A DNA stretch of 58,564 nucleotides. Origin: Flavobacterium psychrophilum. Its GTDB lineage: Bacteria > Bacteroidota > Bacteroidia > Flavobacteriales > Flavobacteriaceae. Of the stretch, positions 1 to 7,334 are shown piece after piece. Position numbers and translations under genes: made by a program. Below the pieces are notes generated by a model. The model did not search any database and was not told where the DNA came from. It saw only the letters and a program-made list of their open reading frames with translations. How positions within the stretch are numbered: position 1 is the first letter of the stretch; the number at the start of each line of letters is the position of its first letter. The DNA is taken from positions 1-58,564 of the forward strand of contig CAMBOW010000001.1 of the NCBI GenBank assembly GCA_945869365.1, given 5' to 3'.

Positions 1-145
1 TCAGCACATCAATGCGGCAAAATTGGTCGAAGGGATTCAAAAAGGCGATCACCGCATGGTGCCGTATGTAATGCCTTTGTTTATGTTGCACATTTGGCTC
101 AAAACCTATGTAGAACCCTTTAATTCGATGCTCGAAATTATTTAA
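1..145 (+). CDS. C-terminal fragment of an unidentified protein, possibly asparagine synthase-like
   Basis: An open frame enters from the left edge (first full codon at base 2) and stops with TAA at 143-145, giving 47 residues. The tail has an aromatic, tryptophan-containing stretch (LFMLHIWLKTYVEPF) resembling the end of asparagine-synthase-type proteins, but the fragment is too short to decide. The stop lies 5 bases before murB on the same strand, so the two are probably cotranscribed. The start is outside the window. Confidence 0.45.
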   Translation, partial: QHINAAKLVEGIQKGDHRMVPYVMPLFMLHIWLKTYVEPFNSMLEII

Positions 146-150
146 AAACT

Positions 151-1164
151 ATGCAAATACACGCGAATTTCCCCCTACTCGCCTACAATACATTTGGTAT
201 TGCGGCACAAGCTGAACAATTTGTGTCGGTAGAAACGGTTGACGAATTGCGCCAGGTATTTATCGAATATCCTGCTCAGTCCAAATTTATTTTGGGAGGT
301 GGTAGTAATATGTTGCTCACCAAAAACATCGAGGCCTTAGTTGTGCACCTCAACATCAAAGGAAAAGAAGTCGTTTCAGAAACAGCAGAAGAAGTTATTG
401 TGCGGGGAATGGCCGGTGAAAATTGGCACGAATTTGTGCTGTGGACCCTGTCTCAAAATTATGGTGGTCTTGAAAACATGTCTTTGATTCCAGGCAATGT
501 GGGCACTACACCCGTGCAAAATATTGGGGCCTATGGCAAAGAGATTAAAGACAACTTTGTTTCTTGCATTGCTTTTGATCGTTCGACTCATGAATTAAAA
601 ACATTTAACCGTGACGACTGTGCGTTTGGCTACCGCGAAAGCATTTTTAAAAATACCGTAAAAGACCACTACATTATTGTTTCAGTTGATTTTTGCCTCC
701 AGAAAACCAATCACCAAATTAATACAGCCTACGGCGACATCCAAGCCGAATTGGCCGAAAATCAAATTACCAATCCCAGCATTCAAGACGTGAGTAAGGC
801 TGTAATTGCCATTCGTCAACGCAAATTACCCGATCCCAAAGAGCTGGGCAACAGCGGCAGTTTCTTTAAAAATCCGGTGCTTACCAAAACCGATTTTGCG
901 CCGATTCACCAAAAATTTCCCGAAATGAAATACTTTGAGGTATCACCAACCGAAGTAAAAGTTCCGGCTGGTTGGCTCATTGAGCAATGTGGGTTTAAAG
1001 GCCAACGATTTGGCGATGCGGGCATACACAAAAACCAAGCCTTGGTCTTAGTGAATTATGGACAGGCCACCGGACAAGAAATTCTTGAAGTTGCCCAAAA
1101 AATACAAGCCACCGTGCTAGAAACCTTTGGCATTTCTATTGAAGCCGAAGTGAATGTAATTTAA
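151..1164 (+). CDS. murB: UDP-N-acetylenolpyruvoylglucosamine reductase MurB
   Basis: MurB is the cytoplasmic FAD- and NADPH-dependent enzyme that reduces UDP-GlcNAc-enolpyruvate to UDP-MurNAc in peptidoglycan precursor synthesis. The 337-residue length fits type I MurB. The N-terminal FAD-binding half shows LGGGSNML (about residues 48-55) and IPGNVGTTPVQNIGAYG (about 113-129). The substrate half shows GNSGSFFKNP (233-242), whose Ser237 matches the proton-donor serine, and the protein ends in EAEV with the conserved glutamate. The ATG lies 5 bases after the upstream stop. Confidence 0.97.
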   Translation: MQIHANFPLLAYNTFGIAAQAEQFVSVETVDELRQVFIEYPAQSKFILGGGSNMLLTKNIEALVVHLNIKGKEVVSETAEEVIVRGMAGENWHEFVLWTLSQNYGGLENMSLIPGNVGTTPVQNIGAYGKEIKDNFVSCIAFDRSTHELKTFNRDDCAFGYRESIFKNTVKDHYIIVSVDFCLQKTNHQINTAYGDIQAELAENQITNPSIQDVSKAVIAIRQRKLPDPKELGNSGSFFKNPVLTKTDFAPIHQKFPEMKYFEVSPTEVKVPAGWLIEQCGFKGQRFGDAGIHKNQALVLVNYGQATGQEILEVAQKIQATVLETFGISIEAEVNVI

Positions 1165-1220
1165 TTTTGGCTTCGTTGTAATTTGCTTTTTTTGGCCTTC
1201 TCGTTTCATCTTGGAATTTG

Positions 1221-1228
1221 TACATTTG
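1221..1228 (+). promoter_or_regulatory. Candidate -7 box (TACATTTG) for the glycosyltransferase-sigma unit
   Basis: TACATTTG matches the Bacteroidota -7 consensus TAnnTTTG and sits 41 bases before the glycosyltransferase ATG. The nearest TTTG that could serve as a -33 element is at 1191-1194, giving a rather long 26-base spacer, so the call is tentative. Confidence 0.4.
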
Positions 1229-1269
1229 CGCGCTGTGGAAGCCAATCCAATTAACGTATCAATTTTTTT

Positions 1270-2376
1270 ATGTTGACAATTCTATTTTATCTTTTTATTG
1301 CGGTTTTACTGGGACAATTTATCTATTATGTAGTTGTTTTTGGCAACTTTTCATTTGGTAAATGGACTTCTGCGCCTCAAAAACGCGTACCCATTTCGGT
1401 AATTGTCTGCGCCAAAAACGAAGAGGAAAACGTAAAAGCATTTGTGCCCTTATTGATACAACAAGATTATCCGGATTTTGAAGTGGTGCTCATTGACGAT
1501 GCTTCTAGCGACGAAACCTTGGAGGTATTTGAAGCTTTTGAAAAACAATACACGAACATCAAATTGGTGAAAGTGCAAAACAACGAAGCCTTTTGGGGCA
1601 ACAAAAAATTTGCGCTTACCCTGGGAATTAAAGCGGCCAAATACGAATACCTTTTATTTACAGATGCCGATTGTTATCCCGCATCAACCCAATGGATCAA
1701 AGAAATGAGTAGCCAATTTACAACCCAAAAAACTATTGTTTTGGGGTATGGTGCCTACGAAAAAATTAAAAATTCATTTTTAAATAAATTAATCCGATTT
1801 GAAACCTTGCTCAGCGCTACCTCCTACTTTTCTTGGGCCAAATTGGGCAAACCGTATATGGGTGTGGGCCGGAATTTAGCCTACAAAAAAGAAGCGTTTT
1901 TTAATGTCCGCGGGTTCATGGACCACATGAAAGTGCGATCGGGTGACGATGATTTATTTATTAATCAAGCAGCAACGGCTAGCAATATTAGCTGGAGTTT
2001 GGCTGCAGATTCATTTACCTATTCAAAACCCAAAACCAATTTTAAAGAATGGTTTAACCAAAAACGAAGACATGTGTCAACTGCTTCATTATACAAAGGG
2101 TTTGACCAATTTCAGTTGGGCTTATTTTATTGCCTACAACTGGCCTTTATTGTCTTGGCCATTCTATTATTGGCGTTCCAATTTCAATGGATTGTGGTGC
2201 TAAGCTTAGTTGGATTTCGGTACCTATTTGCATGGATTTCCTTGGGATTTGCTGCCGGAAAATTGAAAGAAAAAGACGTGATGTATTGGTTTCCAATCAT
2301 AGAACTAGTTCTCATCCTTAGTCAACTTAGTATTTATATGAGTACTTTGTTTTCAAAACCGGTGCATTGGAAATAA
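1270..2376 (+). CDS. Membrane-associated family 2 glycosyltransferase
   Basis: This 368-residue protein has an N-terminal membrane segment (about 1-25), a GT-A domain and hydrophobic C-terminal segments (about 280-360). GT2 hallmarks visible are SVIVCAKNEEENV near residue 43, VVLIDDASSD near 72, the metal-binding FTDADC near 130, GDDD near 222, and QKRRH near 263 in the position of the family's QxxRW motif. It probably transfers a sugar to a lipid or polysaccharide at the inner membrane; donor and acceptor cannot be read. Its end overlaps the sigma-factor start by 10 bases. Confidence 0.85.
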   Translation: MLTILFYLFIAVLLGQFIYYVVVFGNFSFGKWTSAPQKRVPISVIVCAKNEEENVKAFVPLLIQQDYPDFEVVLIDDASSDETLEVFEAFEKQYTNIKLVKVQNNEAFWGNKKFALTLGIKAAKYEYLLFTDADCYPASTQWIKEMSSQFTTQKTIVLGYGAYEKIKNSFLNKLIRFETLLSATSYFSWAKLGKPYMGVGRNLAYKKEAFFNVRGFMDHMKVRSGDDDLFINQAATASNISWSLAADSFTYSKPKTNFKEWFNQKRRHVSTASLYKGFDQFQLGLFYCLQLAFIVLAILLLAFQFQWIVVLSLVGFRYLFAWISLGFAAGKLKEKDVMYWFPIIELVLILSQLSIYMSTLFSKPVHWK

Positions 2377-2933
2377 ATACCAACATAGCAAAAGCCCAAA
2401 TTGGTGACCAAGTGGCCTTTACGTTCTTGTTGGATCATTATTGGAATGAAGTATATGGATTTATGCTGAAACGCACCGAAAACGAAAGTGATGCCGAAGA
2501 CATTTGCATCGAAACCTTTGCTAAAGCTTTTGATAAGATTGCAACCTATAAATCGGATTTTCAATTTAATACCTGGCTCATTGCTATTGCCAAAAACGTA
2601 CACATTGATTTGTTGCGCAAGCGAAAAACATCTGTTTTTGTGAATTTATCGGTTGATGAAACCTACAAAACCTACAATCTACCTGACACTACTCCTACCG
2701 CAGAAGACCAACTCATCACTGAGCAAAATTTATCTAAGCTGCTGCATTACATCAAGCAACTCAAACCGCACTACCAAGAAGTGATTCAGCTGCGGTATTT
2801 TCAGGAACTCTCCTACCAAGAAATTGCCAACCACACAAACGAACCCCTCAACAACGTAAAAATAAAACTCTTGCGTGCCAAAAAATTACTGGCTGAGATG
2901 ATTGGAGAGTTTAGACTAGAAGATGAGAGATGA
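2367..2933 (+). CDS. ECF-type RNA polymerase sigma-70 family factor
   Basis: This 188-residue protein has the two-domain layout of group 4 sigma factors. Region 2 includes ESDAEDICIETFAKAFDKI and FNTWLIAIAKNVHIDLLRKRK (about residues 37-85), which bind core polymerase and the -10 region. Region 4 includes IQLRYFQELSYQEIA followed by NVKIKLLRAKKLL (about 135-175), a helix-turn-helix that reads the -35 region. The ATG lies inside the end of the glycosyltransferase gene, implying translational coupling. No anti-sigma gene is adjacent, so the activating signal is unknown. Confidence 0.88.
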   Translation: MEINTNIAKAQIGDQVAFTFLLDHYWNEVYGFMLKRTENESDAEDICIETFAKAFDKIATYKSDFQFNTWLIAIAKNVHIDLLRKRKTSVFVNLSVDETYKTYNLPDTTPTAEDQLITEQNLSKLLHYIKQLKPHYQEVIQLRYFQELSYQEIANHTNEPLNNVKIKLLRAKKLLAEMIGEFRLEDER

Positions 2934-3058
2934 GAGATGAGAGATGTGGGAAGTGGGAAGTGGGAAGTGGGAAGCTGGGAGTTGGGAGTTGGCAGTTGGA
3001 AGTGTACAGACAACCGAGAACTGACAACCGACAACTGACAACCGAGAACTGAGAACAA
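2934..3058 (+). repeat. Low-complexity intergenic repeat tract (GGGAAGT and AACCGAGAACTGAC units)
   Basis: Directly after the sigma-factor stop lie short tandem units: GAGATGA copies, then GTGGGAA/GTTGGGA copies to about 3003, then units of the type ACAACCGAGAACTG to 3056. A related tract lies at 3580-3728. Such purine-rich strings occur between genes in flavobacteria. The open frame they leave on the minus strand has biased composition and is not a gene. Confidence 0.8.
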
Positions 3059-3061
3059 ATT

Positions 3062-3102
3062 CCAATGTTAAGTTTTCATCCAAACTAAAAACTTAACATT
3101 GG
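3062..3102. promoter_or_regulatory. Perfect 15-bp inverted repeat upstream of the lysine-rich protein gene
   Basis: CCAATGTTAAGTTTT (3062-3076) is exactly repeated in reverse complement at 3088-3102 around an 11-base spacer. No T-run follows on either strand, so it is not a normal intrinsic terminator. It ends 17 bases before a TACATTTG -7 box, where an operator or upstream regulator site would be expected. Confidence 0.7.
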
Positions 3103-3119
3103 CGTGTAATTCATTTGTT

Positions 3120-3127
3120 TACATTTG
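3120..3127 (+). promoter_or_regulatory. Candidate -7 box (TACATTTG) for the lysine-rich protein gene
   Basis: TACATTTG fits TAnnTTTG and lies 34 bases before the ATG at 3162. A TTGG at 3099-3102, inside the right arm of the inverted repeat, would be an imperfect -33 element with a 17-base spacer, so a protein bound at the repeat could block or help polymerase. Confidence 0.45.
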
Positions 3128-3161
3128 CTTAACATTAGATTAACCGTAAACAAACATTGAA

Positions 3162-3509
3162 ATGGGTAACGAAAACGAAACAGACCACACAACCAACGAA
3201 GAAAAAATTGAACAAGTTGAAACAGGGACTGCATCAGTTGAATCAACTGAAATAGCTGGAACTACTGAAAGCGAAAACACTGCCATTGAGCCAGCGGTTA
3301 AATCAGTGAAATTAGCTAAAAAGAATATCAAAAAATTGGCTAAAATAAGCAGTAAATTAATGGCAAAAGCCAAAAAGGAAGGCCATAAGGAGAAAGCAAA
3401 AAAAGCCAAGAAAAAGAAAAAAGAAAAAGCCAAGAAAGAAAAAGCGAGCAAAAAACGCAAAGAAAAAAAGGCCAAGAAAAAGGCAAATAAGAAAAAATCA
3501 AAAAAATAA
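3162..3509 (+). CDS. Small protein with acidic N-terminus and lysine-rich tail
   Basis: This 115-residue protein has two contrasting halves. Residues 1-45 are acidic and rich in Thr/Glu (for example NEEKIEQVETG). Residues 46-115 are almost entirely Lys, Ala and Glu in KAKK/KEKAKK arrangements. The tail resembles histone H1-like or other lysine-rich nucleic-acid-binding tails, so nucleoid or RNA binding is possible, but no folded domain is recognisable. It is monocistronic, with its own candidate promoter, a large inverted repeat upstream and a strong terminator downstream, which supports a real expressed gene. Confidence 0.65.
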   Translation: MGNENETDHTTNEEKIEQVETGTASVESTEIAGTTESENTAIEPAVKSVKLAKKNIKKLAKISSKLMAKAKKEGHKEKAKKAKKKKKEKAKKEKASKKRKEKKAKKKANKKKSKK

Positions 3510-3510
3510 T

Positions 3511-3542
3511 AAAAAAGTCGAAAGTAAATTTCGACTTTTTTT
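3511..3542 (+). terminator. Rho-independent terminator after the lysine-rich protein gene
   Basis: The stem AAAAAAGTCGAAA (3511-3523) pairs with TTTCGACTTTTTT (3529-3541) around a 5-base loop and ends in a T-run. Its A-tract also makes it readable from the opposite strand. Confidence 0.85.
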
Positions 3543-3579
3543 ATGCTTAATTGGTTTATGGTAATGAGAATAAAGACTT

Positions 3580-3728
3580 AAAGATGAGAGAAGTTGGTAG
3601 CGTGAAGTCAACCATTAACAGATAACAGACAACCGAGAACCGAGAACTAAGAACAGACAGAAAGACGTTGAGACAAGGGAAGTGGGGAGTTGGAAGTTAA
3701 CCGAAAACAGACAACCCACAACCGATAA
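3580..3728 (+). repeat. Second low-complexity repeat tract flanking the lysine-rich protein gene
   Basis: This stretch carries diverged copies of the units seen at 2934-3058: GATGAGAGAAGTTGG near 3582, AACAGACAACCGAGAACCG near 3625, GGGAAGTGGGGAGTTGG near 3679 and ACAACCCACAACCGATAACTG near 3710. With the first tract it brackets the lysine-rich gene in the same orientation. No ORF is credible here. Confidence 0.7.
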
Positions 3729-3732
3729 CTGC

Positions 3733-3942
3733 CTACGCTTTCTTCACAAACTCCGTGCGCAATACCATGGCAGTTTTGTTCACACGGCAATCAATTTCGG
3801 CAGGATCGTCGGTGAGGCGAATGTTCTTTACCATTGTTCCGCGTTTGATCACGTCTGAGGATCCACGGACTTTTAAATCTTTAATTACGGTTACCGAATC
3901 CCCGTCTTGTAGGATATTGCCGTTGCTGTCTTTCACGTCCAT
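3733..3942 (-). CDS. PhnA-like domain protein (alkylphosphonate-utilisation PhnA family)
   Basis: This 69-residue protein matches the C-terminal PhnA domain: [27 protein letters not shown] followed by [15 protein letters not shown] and ending in LRTEFVKKA. Full PhnA proteins carry an N-terminal zinc ribbon that is missing here, so this is the short single-domain form common in Bacteroidota. Despite the family name no phosphonate genes are nearby and a role in phosphonate use should not be assumed. It is divergent from the MFS gene. Confidence 0.85.
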   Translation of the reverse strand: MDVKDSNGNILQDGDSVTVIKDLKVRGSSDVIKRGTMVKNIRLTDDPAEIDCRVNKTAMVLRTEFVKKA

Positions 3943-4025
3943 AGTAGTTTATTTTTAGAGCTCAAAAGTACAGCTTTACAGCTGCCTCATCGACATATTT
4001 TATAATTTTGAATGAGTAAAAATAA

Positions 4026-4033
4026 TATATTTG
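4026..4033 (+). promoter_or_regulatory. Candidate -7 box (TATATTTG) for the MFS transporter
   Basis: TATATTTG fits TAnnTTTG, 19 bases before the ATG at 4053. A TTTG at 4007-4010 would give a 15-base spacer, shorter than usual. Confidence 0.4.
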
Positions 4034-4052
4034 GGGGCCTATTTTTAGTACG

Positions 4053-5309
4053 ATGAAAACATTTACCGCACAAGAAAAACTCTCCCATTTACTTAGTTTA
4101 CCTGTAATTGTAGCCGCCTTAGGCTATTTTGTAGACATTTACGACCTGCTCTTGTTTGGCATTGTTCGAGTGCCTAGTTTAAAATCCCTGCACTTAGATC
4201 CCGATACCGTGGGCACCACGATTATGAATTTTCAGATGACAGGTTTGTTATTGGGTGGGATTTTTTGGGGGATTATGGGCGATAAACGCGGACGACTTTC
4301 CGTGCTTTTTGGATCGATTCTGGTGTATTCCTTAGCCAACATTGCCTGTGGATATATCCCAGAAATTCCAATCGATGACAAAGCTCAACTATACGCCTGG
4401 TTGCGTTTCATCGCTGGTATAGGCTTAGCTGGCGAATTGGGGGCCGGCATCACCTTGGTGGCCGAAAGTTTGCCCAAAGAATTGCGCGCCATAGGCACCT
4501 CAATAGTAGCCGGTTTTGGTTTAATGGGTGCTGTAGTCGCTCATTTCACCGTTGAGCTCGCCGGACCAGCCGAATCAGGATGGTCGGTGGCCTACCTAAT
4601 TGGTGGCGGAATGGGATTGTGCTTGTTGTTGCTTCGTATTGGGGTTCTCGAAAGCGGTTTATACACCCACATCAGACACGAAGCAGGCATTCAAAAAGGA
4701 GATTTTTTGATGCTATTTAAAACAAAAAAATCAACTGTAAAATACCTGAAATGTATAGCAATTGGGCTTCCTACTTGGTATTGCATTGGCATCTTAGCGG
4801 TTATGAGTAACCAGTTTGCACCCGTTTTTGGGATTTCTAATCTGCAACCCGGCGAAGCCATTATGTGGGCTTATCTGGGAATTTCACTAGGAGATTTTGC
4901 AAGTGGTTTTATTTCACACGCCTTGCATTCACGCAAAAAAGCCATTTTATACATGCTTGCTTTTACCTTAGTGGGCGTGGTTTTACTGTTGTCGGGGATT
5001 GCAACTACTGCAAACAGCTATTACTTTTTTTGTTTTTGGTTAGGTCTCGGTACGGGGTATTGGGCCATGTTTGTTACCGTGGCAGCCGAACAATTTGGCA
5101 CCAACATTCGCAGCACAGTTACCGCTACCGTTCCCAATATGGTGCGTGGATTATTGGCTGTGATGCTCATTGGGTTTGATTATTTTAAGGCCATATATGG
5201 TGTAATTACTTCGGTAATTATCATTGGAGTAATTGCTTTTGGTTTGAGTGTATACGCTACTTGGACTAGTAGCGAAACACACCAAAAAGATTTGGATTTT
5301 GTAGAATAA
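4053..5309 (+). CDS. Major facilitator superfamily transporter
   Basis: This 418-residue inner-membrane protein has about 12 hydrophobic segments and a central cytoplasmic stretch near 205-235. The loop GDKRGRLSVLFGS (about 87-99) is the MFS signature between segments 2 and 3. The N-terminal GYFVDIYDLLLFGI (about 24-37) and AGIGLAGELGAGITLVAE (about 131-148) point to the metabolite:H+ symporter branch. The substrate cannot be named. No cotranscribed catabolic gene gives a hint; lipA follows 90 bases later with its own candidate promoter. Confidence 0.85.
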   Translation: MKTFTAQEKLSHLLSLPVIVAALGYFVDIYDLLLFGIVRVPSLKSLHLDPDTVGTTIMNFQMTGLLLGGIFWGIMGDKRGRLSVLFGSILVYSLANIACGYIPEIPIDDKAQLYAWLRFIAGIGLAGELGAGITLVAESLPKELRAIGTSIVAGFGLMGAVVAHFTVELAGPAESGWSVAYLIGGGMGLCLLLLRIGVLESGLYTHIRHEAGIQKGDFLMLFKTKKSTVKYLKCIAIGLPTWYCIGILAVMSNQFAPVFGISNLQPGEAIMWAYLGISLGDFASGFISHALHSRKKAILYMLAFTLVGVVLLLSGIATTANSYYFFCFWLGLGTGYWAMFVTVAAEQFGTNIRSTVTATVPNMVRGLLAVMLIGFDYFKAIYGVITSVIIIGVIAFGLSVYATWTSSETHQKDLDFVE

Positions 5310-5372
5310 GTGCCAATCAAAATCATTCAAAATTAGTTTGCGTTTACCCCTGTTCAAACCAAATCCATTCGC

Positions 5373-5380
5373 TATTTTTG
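5373..5380 (+). promoter_or_regulatory. Candidate -7 box (TATTTTTG) for lipA-gap
   Basis: TATTTTTG fits TAnnTTTG and lies 19 bases before the lipA ATG. No good -33 TTTG is seen at the expected distance. Confidence 0.4.
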
Positions 5381-5399
5381 TGACGCTAAATCGCAGGCT

Positions 5400-6269
5400 A
5401 TGGAATCATTAGTAGAAAACACACTACCCGTAGGGAAACCCAAATGGCTCAAGGTAAAACTGCCTATTGGTCAAAAGTACACCGAACTTCGTGGCTTGGT
5501 TGACAAATACCAACTGAACACCATTTGCACTTCCGGAAGCTGTCCAAACATGGGCGAATGCTGGGGAGAAGGCACGGCAACTTTCATGATTTTGGGAAAC
5601 ATTTGCACCCGATCATGTGGCTTTTGCGGCGTAAAAACAGGCCGACCCGAAACGGTTGATTGGGACGAACCCGAAAAAGTAGCCCGTTCTATAAAAATTA
5701 TGTCTATCAAACACGCCGTAATTACGAGTGTAGACCGCGATGATTTAAAAGACGGTGGCTCGATTATTTGGGAAGAAACTATTGAGGCTATTCGCCGTAT
5801 GAATCCAACCACAACCTTAGAAACCTTAATTCCTGATTTTCAAGGCAACGAACGTTTGTTGGATCGCATTGTTGAAGCCAATCCCGAAGTAGTTTCGCAC
5901 AACATTGAAACCGTGCGAAGACTCACACGTGAAGTGCGCATACAAGCCAAATACGACCGCAGTATGGCGGTATTAAAATACTTAAAACAACAAGGCATCA
6001 ACCGAACCAAATCGGGAATTATGCTGGGCTTGGGCGAAACAGAAGCCGAAGTAATTGAAACGCTCCACGATTTAAAAAATGCGAACGTAGATGTAGTAAC
6101 CATTGGTCAATATTTACAACCCAGTAAAAAACATTTGCCTGTAAAGGAATACATCACGCCTGAGCAATTTAAAAAATACGAACAAATTGGTTTAGAATTG
6201 GGCTTCAAACATGTTGAAAGTGGGCCTTTGGTTCGTTCGTCGTACAAGGCTCAAAAGCATATTCATTAA
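5400..6269 (+). CDS. lipA: Lipoyl synthase
   Basis: LipA is a radical SAM enzyme that inserts two sulfur atoms into octanoyl groups on lipoyl-domain proteins. The 289-residue length is typical. Both iron-sulfur cluster motifs are intact: the auxiliary-cluster cysteines C43, C48 and C54 (CTSGSCPNMGEC) and the radical SAM triad C69, C73 and C76 (CTRSCGFC). The C-terminal RSSY motif, which ligands the auxiliary cluster, is in LVRSSYKAQ. The gene is 16 bases upstream of a GAPDH gene on the same strand; no lipB is in the window. Confidence 0.97.
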   Translation: MESLVENTLPVGKPKWLKVKLPIGQKYTELRGLVDKYQLNTICTSGSCPNMGECWGEGTATFMILGNICTRSCGFCGVKTGRPETVDWDEPEKVARSIKIMSIKHAVITSVDRDDLKDGGSIIWEETIEAIRRMNPTTTLETLIPDFQGNERLLDRIVEANPEVVSHNIETVRRLTREVRIQAKYDRSMAVLKYLKQQGINRTKSGIMLGLGETEAEVIETLHDLKNANVDVVTIGQYLQPSKKHLPVKEYITPEQFKKYEQIGLELGFKHVESGPLVRSSYKAQKHIH

Positions 6270-6285
6270 TTTACAACCGAACCAC

Positions 6286-7296
6286 ATGGAACCCAAAATA
6301 CGTGTTGCCCTTAACGGCTTTGGACGGATTGGACGTCAGGTATTTCGGTTGCTTTGGGATAATCCTGAAATTGAGGTTGTGGCCATAAATGACTTGGCCG
6401 AGGCAGCAACCATGGCCCATTTGCTCAAGTACGACAGTATACACGGCCTATTTCCGCACACTTGCCGGGCTACAGAAAACCAGTTGTGGGTAAACCAAAC
6501 TTCGGTAGCTTATTTTAGCGAAAAAGAAATTGCTTTCCTCCCTTGGAAAAACCTCAACATTGACGTGGTAATTGAAGCCACAGGCAGACGACAACTGCGA
6601 ACAGAATTGGCCGAACACCTCAAGGCAGGCGCCAAAAAAGTGATTCTGTCTGCACCTTCAGAAGATGACTCCATAAAAACAATCGTGGTTGGGGTGAACG
6701 ACCAGCTGCTGGACGGCACAGAGACGATTGTATCTAACGCGAGCTGTACAACCAATAACGCTGCGCCTATGTTGGCTGTGATTCGGGATTTATGTGGCAT
6801 CGAACAAGCATACATAACCACGGTGCATTCGTATACCACCGATCAGAGTTTGCACGATCAGCCCCACAAAGATTTACGCAGAGCCCGGAGTGCAAGCCAA
6901 TCAATAGTGCCTACATCAACCGGGGCAGCCAAAGCCTTAACCAAAATTTTTCCAGAGTTTGAAGGAAAAATTGGCGGGAGCGGCATACGCGTTCCTGTGC
7001 CCGACGGTTCGTTAACCGACATCACTTGTTATGTGCTGCATGCGGTGTGCCGTGACCAAATTAATGCGGCTTTTGCATCAGCTGCCCAAACTTCTTTACA
7101 AGGAATTTTATCCTATACCGAAGACCCTATTGTCTCGGTAGATGTGATAGGCAATCCACATTCCTGTGTGTTTGATGCACAACTCACTTCTGTTTTGGGT
7201 AAAATGGTAAAAATAGTAGGCTGGTATGACAACGAAATAGGGTATTCCTCGCGATTAATTGACTTAATTATGCTGCTGTGTCCGAAAAAAAACTAA
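6286..7296 (+). CDS. gap: Type I glyceraldehyde-3-phosphate dehydrogenase (phosphorylating)
   Basis: This 336-residue protein interconverts glyceraldehyde-3-phosphate and 1,3-bisphosphoglycerate. The ATG at 6286 is chosen because VALNGFGRIGRQVFR then follows at residue 7; a longer frame reaching back to 6211 would run through lipA. The NAD-binding Asp36 is in AIND. Catalytic Cys154 is in SNASCTTNNAAP and His181 in TVHSYTTDQ; WYDNEIGYSSR closes the catalytic domain. The usual second Cys of CTTNC is Asn158 here, a departure from the common GapA motif. It follows lipA by 16 bases, and a GapN lies 39 kb away. Confidence 0.93.
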   Translation: MEPKIRVALNGFGRIGRQVFRLLWDNPEIEVVAINDLAEAATMAHLLKYDSIHGLFPHTCRATENQLWVNQTSVAYFSEKEIAFLPWKNLNIDVVIEATGRRQLRTELAEHLKAGAKKVILSAPSEDDSIKTIVVGVNDQLLDGTETIVSNASCTTNNAAPMLAVIRDLCGIEQAYITTVHSYTTDQSLHDQPHKDLRRARSASQSIVPTSTGAAKALTKIFPEFEGKIGGSGIRVPVPDGSLTDITCYVLHAVCRDQINAAFASAAQTSLQGILSYTEDPIVSVDVIGNPHSCVFDAQLTSVLGKMVKIVGWYDNEIGYSSRLIDLIMLLCPKKN

Positions 7297-7334
7297 TTTT
7301 AAGGACCTGTTTTACAACGCATCAGCGCAAGCAC

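Noticed and set aside
2813..3058. Minus-strand ORF of 81 codons over the first repeat tract
   Set aside because: Its translation is Ser/Leu/Pro-rich low-complexity sequence created by the GGGAAGT and CAACTGA repeats, and it overlaps the end of the sigma-factor gene.
3140..3475. Minus-strand ORF opposite the lysine-rich gene
   Set aside because: It is a Phe/Leu/Ala-rich antisense shadow of lysine codons; the plus-strand gene has a promoter and terminator.
6211..6285. Longer N-terminus for the GAPDH gene
   Set aside because: The extra 25 residues would be read through the end of lipA, and the family N-terminus starts at 6286.
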